Origin: Anaerolinea sp. | Lineage (GTDB): Bacteria > Chloroflexota > Anaerolineae > Anaerolineales > Villigracilaceae | Direction: 5' to 3' | Assembly (NCBI GenBank): GCA_020720965.1 | Contig: DYNS01000073.1 | Location: 1 to 10,542, forward strand | DNA: 10,542 nucleotides | Shown here: piece after piece, positions 1 through 5,907 of the stretch | Numbering within the stretch: the stretch's first letter is position 1 | Layout: every line of letters starts with the position of its first letter | Notes under the pieces: generated by a model | Told to the model about the DNA's origin: nothing | Seen by the model: only the letters and a program-made list of their open reading frames with translations | Databases searched by the model: none | Made by a program: the position numbers and the translations under genes

Positions 1-12
1 GGCTCGGCGTTG

Positions 13-1122
13 ATGATTCTTAAACTGGTGGCGAATCGCCTGCGCGACCTTTCGGAGCGCAACGAAGCCTTGCTGGCAGAAAACCTTGCCTTGCAGGATG
101 GCTCCCGTGTGCAGGAGTATGAGCGCCGTATAGAACACCTGGAGTATCAGCTTGCCATGCTCAAGCGTCAGGTCAGCGCGGAAGCGGGAGCCGCCCCGGC
201 AGAGTCGGTTGCCCGGACGGCGGTTTTGCTGGTGTATAACGCCCTGGGGCGGGTTTTGCGGTTGGATGTGAACCCGGAAACGCCGCCTTTGGTGGGGCTT
301 GTGCGCGGTGATTTGGCGCATAATGGCGATTTTCCGCGCATCCTTGCCGCCCAACCGCAGGATGACTTGCTTTTTTTGTTTAGCAACGGGCGCATACAAA
401 CCCTGCCTTTGGCGCAGATACCGGTGGCAGCCGGGCAAGCATGGGATTTCGCCTCCGCGCCCCTGCCGGAGGAGCCGCACGCCGGAGAGACTTTGGTCGC
501 TCTGCTGCCTCTGCGTCAGTTGCCGTTTGCGACTTTTTTTGCCCAGGTAAGTCGCCGGGGCTGCCTAAAGAAAACCCCCGTTTCGCTTTCTCAATCCATC
601 TTCACCAATCGTTATTTGGGGCGGGGCGCAGTTCAAAAGTCGGATAAGGCGTTTGACCTGTTGCTTTGCAACAAGGGCGAGAGACTTGGGGTGATTTCGT
701 ATGAGGGTCGCGCCCTTGCCATGCTGGCAGATGACCTGCCTTTCTCTGCCGAGGAAACCCTGCGCCTGAGCGCAACCGATTTTACCCAGGCGTTTTTCTC
801 TTACACCCCAAGCCAAACCCTGCTCTTTTTTACCCAAAACGGCAAGGTACTTCAGCGCGAAGCCCCGGCTTTGGAACTTTTTAAGAGCGCCGGTTCACGT
901 GGGCAGGGGCTTATTTCTGCGCCTCGTTTGCAGCAGGGCGTGCGCTTTGTGGGCGCGGCTGCCGCAAGCGCAGGGGATGCGATTGTGGCGCTCAGCGCCG
1001 AAGGGCATTTAACCCTCCATTCGGCGGAACAGGCGGCAGCGGAGGGGGCTTTGCACCCCGCAGCCTCGATTCTGTCCATTGGCATCCTCCCCGGCTGGGG
1101 CGCAAAGGAATCCTCCCAATGA
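13..1122 (+). CDS. Coiled-coil protein with GyrA C-terminal-like beta-pinwheel
   Basis: A 369-residue protein with no recognised name. Residues about 10-55 are heptad-like, charged and Leu/Glu-rich, suggesting a coiled coil. After an Ala-rich linker come six repeats of the strand-NG-strand type seen in GyrA/ParC C-terminal blades, near residues 70-86, 118-137, 173-190, 215-238, 268-284 and 322-336. Examples are LFLFSNGRIQTLPL, VSRRGCLKKTPVS and LLFFTQNGKVLQRE. Six blades is the number in GyrA. The gyrase catalytic tyrosine domain is absent, and I see no GyrA box (QRRGGKG), so DNA wrapping is not assured. A nucleoid or topoisomerase-partner role is inference only. ATG at 13 is preferred over TTG at 10. 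A TGA at 11-13 in another frame would end an upstream gene and couple translation through TGATG, but no Shine-Dalgarno is visible and the frame is open to the left edge, so the start could be further upstream. It overlaps the Hsp70 gene by ATGA. Confidence 0.72.
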   Translation: MILKLVANRLRDLSERNEALLAENLALQDGSRVQEYERRIEHLEYQLAMLKRQVSAEAGAAPAESVARTAVLLVYNALGRVLRLDVNPETPPLVGLVRGDLAHNGDFPRILAAQPQDDLLFLFSNGRIQTLPLAQIPVAAGQAWDFASAPLPEEPHAGETLVALLPLRQLPFATFFAQVSRRGCLKKTPVSLSQSIFTNRYLGRGAVQKSDKAFDLLLCNKGERLGVISYEGRALAMLADDLPFSAEETLRLSATDFTQAFFSYTPSQTLLFFTQNGKVLQREAPALELFKSAGSRGQGLISAPRLQQGVRFVGAAAASAGDAIVALSAEGHLTLHSAEQAAAEGALHPAASILSIGILPGWGAKESSQ

Positions 1123-2447
1123 GTCTTTCTGCGGGTATAGATTTTGGCACTTCCAACTCTGGGGTGGCGGTGTACCGGGACGGGCAGGTGAGCCTGCTGC
1201 CTTTGGATAAAGACAACGTGCAGCCGGAGGTGGTGAAGACCGTCCTGTACCTTACCCGTGACGGTGATGCCTCCATTGGGCAGGAAGCGATTGCCCGCTA
1301 CTACCGCGATAACGTGAACCGTCAGCGCCGTTTTGTGCGTCAGTGGGCGGGTGAGATTGACGTGGTGGGCGGCGATATGTATTTTGTGCGGGATGTGTTT
1401 GTGATAGTGGACGAGCTAAAGCCGGGGCGGCTTTTGCAATACATCAAAACCGCGCTGCGTAAAGACGGTTATGGGGGAACCCGTGTTTTTGACCGGTTTT
1501 ATACCCCCGGCGACCTGGCGAGCATCTACCTTGCCGACCTGAAGCGCCGCGCCGAACAAGCCCTGGGCGAGCCGCTGGGGGCGGTGACTTTGGGGCGACC
1601 TGTGCATTTTTCGCAGAACCCCCAAAAGGATGCCGCCGCCGAAGAAACCCTGCGCTCTGCCGCCCTGCAAGCCGGTTTTGAGCAAGTGAGTTTTGAGTTG
1701 GAACCGGTTGCTGCTGCGCTTTTTTACGAGCAACGCCTTACCTCCCCGCAAAATGTGCTGGTGTTTGACTTTGGCGGCGGCACTTTGGATATTGCCGTCA
1801 TGCGCCTGGGCGGCAAACAGGCGCGGCAGGCGCTTGCCAGCGGCGGGGTGGATGTGGCGGGCAGCGACTTTGACCGCGCCATCATTCAGCGGCGCATGTT
1901 GCCCCATTTTGGCATGGGGCTGGTAAAACATCAGCCGGAGTTGCTGGAGATGATAGAGGCAGTGCCAGATTGGATGGCGCTGCCGGAACTGGCAACCCCC
2001 CTCAACCGCAATTTGCTTCAAAAAGCCATCCGCGCCGGGGTTGCCCCCGTGCGTCTTAAAGCCCTGCAATCTCTCATTTACAACGACCTGGCATTCACCT
2101 TTTATAACCGGGTGGAAGCCCTGAAAATTGCCCTTTCCGAAGTGGGCGCAGCGCAAATAAGCATGGACGACAAGGATATAGCCCTTTGGGATTTATACAC
2201 CCGGCATCAACTGGAAAACGACCTTGCGCCCTTTTTGCAGCAGGTGCAGGATGTGATTGAGCAAACCCTCGCCGCTTCTGGCTTATCTGCCGGGGAGGTG
2301 GATGCTGTGGTGAAAACCGGCGGCTCTTCCAAAATTCCGCTGTTTAACGGGCTTTTGGCAGGCATCTTCGGCGCAGAGAAGGTGAAAGAATCGGATGCTT
2401 TTGGCAGTGTGGCGGCGGGGCTGGCGATTCGGGCTGCCAACGGGTAA
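1119..2447 (+). CDS. YegD-like short Hsp70-family ATPase
   Basis: A 442-residue actin-fold ATPase of the Hsp70 superfamily. Phosphate-1 motif GIDFGTSNSG is at residues 6-15, phosphate-2 motif FDFGGGTLD at 216-224, and the adenosine motif GGSSKIPL at 401-408. GRPVHF (159-164), EPVAAALFYE (195-204) and the final FGSVAAGLA match what I know of E. coli YegD, and the length is close to YegD (about 450). DnaK is about 640 residues. The C-terminal beta-sandwich substrate domain and lid of DnaK are missing, so a DnaK-like folding cycle with DnaJ/GrpE is not expected. The client is unknown. The start overlaps the stop of the preceding pinwheel gene by 4 bp (ATGA), so the two are probably translationally coupled and may act together. 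uvrB follows 30 bp downstream with no visible terminator between. Family call is secure; function is not. Confidence 0.9.
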   Translation: MSLSAGIDFGTSNSGVAVYRDGQVSLLPLDKDNVQPEVVKTVLYLTRDGDASIGQEAIARYYRDNVNRQRRFVRQWAGEIDVVGGDMYFVRDVFVIVDELKPGRLLQYIKTALRKDGYGGTRVFDRFYTPGDLASIYLADLKRRAEQALGEPLGAVTLGRPVHFSQNPQKDAAAEETLRSAALQAGFEQVSFELEPVAAALFYEQRLTSPQNVLVFDFGGGTLDIAVMRLGGKQARQALASGGVDVAGSDFDRAIIQRRMLPHFGMGLVKHQPELLEMIEAVPDWMALPELATPLNRNLLQKAIRAGVAPVRLKALQSLIYNDLAFTFYNRVEALKIALSEVGAAQISMDDKDIALWDLYTRHQLENDLAPFLQQVQDVIEQTLAASGLSAGEVDAVVKTGGSSKIPLFNGLLAGIFGAEKVKESDAFGSVAAGLAIRAANG

Positions 2448-2477
2448 ACTTCGCTTCTCACAAAAGGAAAAATCAGG

Positions 2478-4541
2478 ATGACCTTTCAACTCCAAGCCCC
2501 CTTTAAGCCAACCGGCGACCAACCCGAAGCCATTGCCCAACTGGTGCAGGGCGTACAACAGGGTAAGAAAAATCAGGTTTTGCTGGGCGCAACCGGCACA
2601 GGCAAGACCTTTACCATTGCCTCCGTTATTCAGCATCTGCAAAAACCCGCCATCATCATGGCGCACAACAAAACCCTCGCCGCCCAACTGTATGCCGAGT
2701 TTAAGGACTTCTTCCCCAACAACGCGGTGGAATACTTTGTCTCTTACTACGACTATTACCAGCCCGAAGCCTACGTGCCCCGCCAGGATTTATACATTGA
2801 GAAGGAAACCCAAATTAACGAGGAGATAGAGCGCCTGCGCCTCGCCGCGACCACCGCCCTGGTCTCGCGCAAAGATGTCATCATCGTGGCTTCGGTTTCC
2901 TGCATTTACGGCTTGGGCTCGCCGGATGAATTTTTGCGCGGCTCGGTTCACCTGCAAGTGGGGGGACTGTACCGGCGCAACGCCCTCATCCGCCAACTGA
3001 TTGACGGGCAGTATCAGCGTAACGACCTGGAACTGCGCTCTGGCACTTTTCGGGTACGCGGCGACACCCTGGAACTCATCCCCGCCTATGCCGACAAGCG
3101 CGGCTACCGCGTCACCTTCTTTGGCGATGAAGTGGAGCGGATTGTGGATTTCAGCCCCCTTACCGGCGAAATCTTCGCCGACCTGCCGGAAGTGGATATT
3201 TACCCCGCCAAACACTACATCACCGCCGAAGATAAACTCAAAGACTCCATCCTCGCCATCGAAGCCGAACTGGAAGAACGGGTGCAATTTTTCAAAAGCC
3301 AGGAAAAATACATCGAAGCCCAGCGCGTGGAACAGCGGGTACGTTACGACCTGGAAATGCTGCGCGAAGTGGGTTACTGCTCCGGCATCGAAAACTACTC
3401 CCGTCAGTTGGACCAACGCGCCACCGGAACCCCCCCCTGGACGCTGATAGACTTCTTCCCCTCCGATTACCTGCTCATTCTGGACGAAAGCCACATGACC
3501 GTTCCCCAAATTCGCGGCATGTACAACGGCGACCGCGCCCGCAAAGAAACCCTGGTGGAATACGGTTTTCGGCTGCCCAGCGCCATGGACAATCGCCCCC
3601 TCAAATTTGCAGAATTTGAACAACGCATGGGCTTCACCATCTACACCTCCGCCACCCCCGGACCTTACGAAATGGAACGCGCCGAGGGCGTTGCCGAGCA
3701 AATTATCCGCCCTACCGGGCTGGTAGACCCGCAGGTGGAAATCCGCCCCACCCAGGGGCAGGTGGATGACCTGTTTGGCGAGATTCGGCAGCGGGTAGAA
3801 AAACGCGAGCGCGTTCTCGTCACCACCCTCACCAAACGCATGGCGGAAGATTTATCGGAATATCTTAAAGAATTGGGCGTAAAGGTTCATTACCTGCACT
3901 CGGAAGTGGATACCCTGGAGCGGATTGGCATCCTGCGCGATTTGCGCCTGGGCGTTTTTGACGTAATCGTGGGCATTAACCTGCTGCGAGAAGGGCTGGA
4001 CCTGCCGGAAGTTTCCCTGGTCGCCATTCTGGATGCCGATAAAGAAGGTTTCCTCCGCTCTGGCACCGCCCTCATCCAGACCATTGGGCGGGCGGCGCGG
4101 CATGTTAACGGGCAAGTCATCATGTATGCGGATAGAATCACCGACTCGATGAACTATGCCCTCACCGAAACGAATCGCCGCCGCGCCAAACAGGTTGCCT
4201 ACAACCAGGCGCACGGCATCACCCCCATCGGAATCCACAAAGCCATCCGTGACCTGACGGATTCACTTTCGCAGGAGAGCCGCGAACAAGCCCTGGCGGT
4301 GGGCGAGGAAAAGGGCAAGTATCAGGCTGGGAAAGCGGGCAAAGCCCAAAACGCCCAATCCAATCGCGAACTGGCAAATCTCATCGTCCAAATGGAAGCG
4401 CAGATGAAAGAAGCCGCCAAAGCGTTGGAATTTGAAAAAGCCGCCGCCCTGCGCGATGAAATTTACGAACTAAAAGCCTTGCTGGCAGATGATGAAAAAC
4501 TAAAACCCTGGAAGCGCCTCAAACTGCTTACTGGCTCCTAA
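2478..4541 (+). CDS. uvrB: UvrABC excinuclease subunit UvrB
   Basis: A 687-residue damage-verifying helicase of nucleotide excision repair. It is loaded on DNA by UvrA and then recruits UvrC for incision. Walker A GATGTGKT is at residues 37-44. The DNA-clamping beta-hairpin, rich in Tyr (YDYYQPEAYVPRQ), starts at 91. Helicase motif II DESH is at 336-339 and motif VI QTIGRAAR at 534-541. The C-terminal UVR coiled-coil that binds UvrC covers about 631-668. Length is near the usual 660-680, with a slightly extended tail, and nothing is missing. The ATG at 2478 is preceded by AAGGA at 2464-2468, 9 nt away. The 30-bp gap after the Hsp70 gene has no terminator or LexA-type GAAC-N4-GTTC box, so co-transcription with the two upstream genes is possible. 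The coding strand is C-rich, unlike most of the two genes before it. The stop lies 6 bp from the stop of the convergent ABM gene. Confidence 0.98.
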   Translation: MTFQLQAPFKPTGDQPEAIAQLVQGVQQGKKNQVLLGATGTGKTFTIASVIQHLQKPAIIMAHNKTLAAQLYAEFKDFFPNNAVEYFVSYYDYYQPEAYVPRQDLYIEKETQINEEIERLRLAATTALVSRKDVIIVASVSCIYGLGSPDEFLRGSVHLQVGGLYRRNALIRQLIDGQYQRNDLELRSGTFRVRGDTLELIPAYADKRGYRVTFFGDEVERIVDFSPLTGEIFADLPEVDIYPAKHYITAEDKLKDSILAIEAELEERVQFFKSQEKYIEAQRVEQRVRYDLEMLREVGYCSGIENYSRQLDQRATGTPPWTLIDFFPSDYLLILDESHMTVPQIRGMYNGDRARKETLVEYGFRLPSAMDNRPLKFAEFEQRMGFTIYTSATPGPYEMERAEGVAEQIIRPTGLVDPQVEIRPTQGQVDDLFGEIRQRVEKRERVLVTTLTKRMAEDLSEYLKELGVKVHYLHSEVDTLERIGILRDLRLGVFDVIVGINLLREGLDLPEVSLVAILDADKEGFLRSGTALIQTIGRAARHVNGQVIMYADRITDSMNYALTETNRRRAKQVAYNQAHGITPIGIHKAIRDLTDSLSQESREQALAVGEEKGKYQAGKAGKAQNAQSNRELANLIVQMEAQMKEAAKALEFEKAAALRDEIYELKALLADDEKLKPWKRLKLLTGS

Positions 4542-4547
4542 ATCTCC

Positions 4548-4853
4548 TCACCAATCCTCTGCCGCCGGAAAAACAGGGATGAATTCATCCCCCTGACCAC
4601 GATGGTCGAAGGCTTGCAGGGCAACCTCTTTCCAAGCCAGGAAATGAGCTGTCTCCAGGTGAAGTTCGCGGGCTTGCATATCCCGGTAGATTTCCAGCAG
4701 GCTAAAATGGGTGGGGTCTTTGGCATCCTGAAACACTTCAAAACGCAAAATGCCCGCTTCCAACACGGTTTGGCGGGCATTTTCTATGCTGGCGGCTTTG
4801 TAGGCTTCCACCATTTCTGATTTGATGTAGTGATGAAACTGAAAGATGTACAT
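4548..4853 (-). CDS. ABM-domain protein, LsrG-like putative monooxygenase/isomerase
   Basis: A 101-residue single-domain protein of the antibiotic-biosynthesis monooxygenase (ABM) dimeric alpha/beta-barrel superfamily. The pattern LEAGILRFEVFQD (31-43), LLEIYRD (52-58) and H-x4-H-F (65-71) followed by W74 follows the LsrG/YgiN layout. In that layout a small ferredoxin-like fold forms a homodimer acting on quinone-like or autoinducer-like small molecules without a cofactor. No lsr genes are nearby, so an AI-2 role is not supported and the substrate is unknown. The start is clear: AAGGAG lies 5 nt before the ATG on the minus strand. A TATAGT at 4877-4882 could be its -10 box, but no good -35 is seen. 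It is monocistronic and faces uvrB tail to tail. Confidence 0.85.
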   Translation of the reverse strand: MYIFQFHHYIKSEMVEAYKAASIENARQTVLEAGILRFEVFQDAKDPTHFSLLEIYRDMQARELHLETAHFLAWKEVALQAFDHRGQGDEFIPVFPAAEDW

Positions 4854-4876
4854 AGCATCTCCTTTGGAATGGAAAC

Positions 4877-4882
4877 ACTATA
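4877..4882 (-). promoter_or_regulatory. Possible -10 box of the ABM gene
   Basis: The minus strand reads TATAGT here, 5 of 6 to the sigma-A consensus, and lies 23 bp upstream of the ATG at 4853. That gives a short leader carrying the AAGGAG ribosome site. At 15-17 bp spacing the -35 positions read only TTTTGC or GGTTTT, so the call rests on the -10 box and its position. Confidence 0.3.
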
Positions 4883-4910
4883 CAGCATCACTTTTGGGCA
4901 AAACCATATT

Positions 4911-4944
4911 AAAACCGGGAGATTTTTACCCCCCGGTTTTTTTT
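4911..4944. terminator. Hairpin terminator between ABM gene and DUF2812 gene
   Basis: A 9-bp stem, AAAACCGGG (4911-4919) with CCCGGTTTT (4932-4940), has a 12-nt loop. On the plus strand it ends in eight T (4937-4944). On the minus strand it ends in only four T followed by AATA. The minus-strand DUF2812 gene stops at 4946, so the hairpin is placed to end the PadR-DUF2812 operon. The longer T-tract, however, faces transcription arriving from uvrB. It probably works in both directions. Confidence 0.75.
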
Positions 4945-4945
4945 G

Positions 4946-5464
4946 TTACAGTTTTTTCTTCAGCTCGCTCACCCGCATCCCCAGGCGGATGACGCTGTAG
5001 CCATAAAACAGCATGAACACAAACATCAAGAATGTAAAGATAAGGCTGAACGTATCCTGGCGTTTGTTCATAATGTTGATGAAATTGGCATAGACGGGCA
5101 AAAACACAACCAGGATGAGCAGAATGCGCTGATATTTTTTGGACTTTGACTCACTATCGCTAAAAATTTCCAGCGTCTCGCCGTTCTGAGCGGTTTTGCG
5201 GAAATACTGCCAACTGCCCATCTCGCCCAGGTATTCCCAACCCGCATCCAGAAAGAGCTGCAGATAATCGGCTTTGGCTTTGGAGTCTGTAAAGAAATCC
5301 AGCCGGTAAAAGTCATTGCGCGGCTCGCCGAGGGTAAAAGTGTAGTTGCCCGGCAGGGTAACATTTTGCAAATGCCAGCCCTTTTGCGCCATCTCGCGCA
5401 GCCAGGATTCTTCTTTTTCATCTTCCCATGCCCAAAACCAGCGAAATTGTTTCAGCGTAGTCAT
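4946..5464 (-). CDS. DUF2812 membrane protein
   Basis: A 172-residue protein with the DUF2812 layout. A soluble N-terminal part of about 110 residues opens with KQFRWFWAWEDEKEESWL and continues with EMAQKGWHL at 24-32. Two hydrophobic membrane segments follow at about 113-131 and 139-159, then a short Lys-rich tail (SELKKKL) that by the positive-inside rule is likely cytoplasmic. The molecular function of DUF2812 proteins is not known. They are very often encoded directly after a PadR regulator, as here: 15 bp separate the PadR stop from this ATG, and the Shine-Dalgarno GGGAG ends 6 nt before the start. It is inferred to be the target gene of that regulator, possibly in an envelope stress or drug-response setting. 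A terminator hairpin abuts the stop codon. Confidence 0.88.
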   Translation of the reverse strand: MTTLKQFRWFWAWEDEKEESWLREMAQKGWHLQNVTLPGNYTFTLGEPRNDFYRLDFFTDSKAKADYLQLFLDAGWEYLGEMGSWQYFRKTAQNGETLEIFSDSESKSKKYQRILLILVVFLPVYANFINIMNKRQDTFSLIFTFLMFVFMLFYGYSVIRLGMRVSELKKKL

Positions 5465-5479
5465 TTTTTGCTCCCTGGG

Positions 5480-5794
5480 CTACCAGCCCTGTGTTATTTT
5501 TCCATTCTCTACCAAAATTGCCAGGCGGCGGAGGTGCTCTTTGAGAACCTGCTTGCCCTTCTCGGTGAGGGCGTAGGTTTTTCGCCTTTCGGATTCTTCC
5601 ACTTTGAGAATGAGTTTTTCCGCCTCCAAGGTGGAGAACGCCCCGTACAGCGTACCGGGTCCGAGGCGCACCGTACCGGCGCTGATTTGTTCCACCTTTT
5701 GCATCACGCTGTACCCGTGCCGGGGCGTTTCCAGCGCCAGCAAAATGTAGGCGGTCGATTCGGAGAGGGGAAGGTATTTTTGGGTGTCGTCCAT
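5480..5794 (-). CDS. PadR-family transcriptional regulator
   Basis: A 104-residue winged-helix repressor of the short PadR type (PadR-s1 length). HGYSVMQ (26-32) lies in the first helices, LGPGTLYGAFSTLE (45-58) is the recognition helix region, and ERRKTYALTEKG (69-80) is the wing. The C-terminal helix (about 81-99) is the usual dimer helix. It is the first gene of a two-gene operon with DUF2812. Members of this family commonly repress their own operon and release DNA on binding a small hydrophobic or phenolic ligand; the ligand here cannot be read from sequence. The ATG has no clear Shine-Dalgarno (the leader reads AAAAAATAACA), and the predicted leader is only about 20 nt. Translation may therefore be weak, which would suit a repressor. 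Confidence 0.93.
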   Translation of the reverse strand: MDDTQKYLPLSESTAYILLALETPRHGYSVMQKVEQISAGTVRLGPGTLYGAFSTLEAEKLILKVEESERRKTYALTEKGKQVLKEHLRRLAILVENGKITQGW

Positions 5795-5804
5795 TGTTAT
5801 TTTT

Positions 5805-5849
5805 TATATCGTTTTGCGATATATTATCATGCGATATATCGCTTGTCAA
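5805..5849 (-). promoter_or_regulatory. PadR-DUF2812 promoter with nested palindromic operators
   Basis: On the minus strand a perfect TTGACA -35 (5844-5849) is followed after 17 bp by TAATAT (5821-5826). An alternative is GATAAT (5823-5828) at 15 bp. The spacer contains the perfect palindrome GCGATATATCGC (5831-5842). Downstream of the -10 is a second inverted repeat, TATATCG-TTTTG-CGATATA (5805-5823). The 10-mer TGCGATATAT occurs twice, at 5815-5824 and 5830-5839. PadR regulators bind palindromes of this general ATAT...ATAT type and repress themselves, so these are the likely operators. Promoter and symmetry are seen; binding is inferred. Confidence 0.7.
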
Positions 5850-5865
5850 TATAGTTTTTGGCGCT

Positions 5866-5890
5866 AAAAAAAAAGAACGCCGAAGCGTTC
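5866..5890 (-). terminator. Terminator of the membrane glycosyltransferase gene
   Basis: On the minus strand GAACGC, loop TTCG, GCGTTC (stem 5875-5880 with 5885-5890) is followed by nine T (plus-strand A-run 5866-5874). The loop is the very stable cUUCGg tetraloop. It lies 18 bp past the stop of the 5908-7971 gene and just upstream of the PadR promoter. A shorter T-run (TCTTTTT) on the plus strand makes weak reverse activity possible. Confidence 0.9.
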
Positions 5891-5907
5891 TCTTTTTACC
5901 TTTGGTT

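Noticed and set aside
1416..2156. 246-codon open frame on the minus strand
   Set aside because: It is antisense to the Hsp70 gene, His/Gln/Arg-rich, with no domain pattern. The plus-strand Hsp70 motifs are unambiguous.
2448..2477. LexA operator or separate promoter before uvrB
   Set aside because: The 30-bp gap has only a ribosome site (AAGGA); no dyad, -10 or -35 could be found in it.
2790..3701. 303-codon open frame on the minus strand
   Set aside because: It lies wholly antisense to uvrB. Its product is Gly/Val/Phe-rich with no family signal, typical of a shadow of C-rich coding sequence.
4548..4853. Assigning the small ABM protein as LsrG in an AI-2 pathway
   Set aside because: The fold pattern fits, but no lsr transporter, kinase or regulator is present in the window, so a specific AI-2 role is unsupported.
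5875..5890. SOS/LexA-type box (GAAC...GTTC)
   Set aside because: The arms are 8 bp apart rather than the 4 bp of the Gram-positive-type box, and the element is a terminator hairpin with a T-run.
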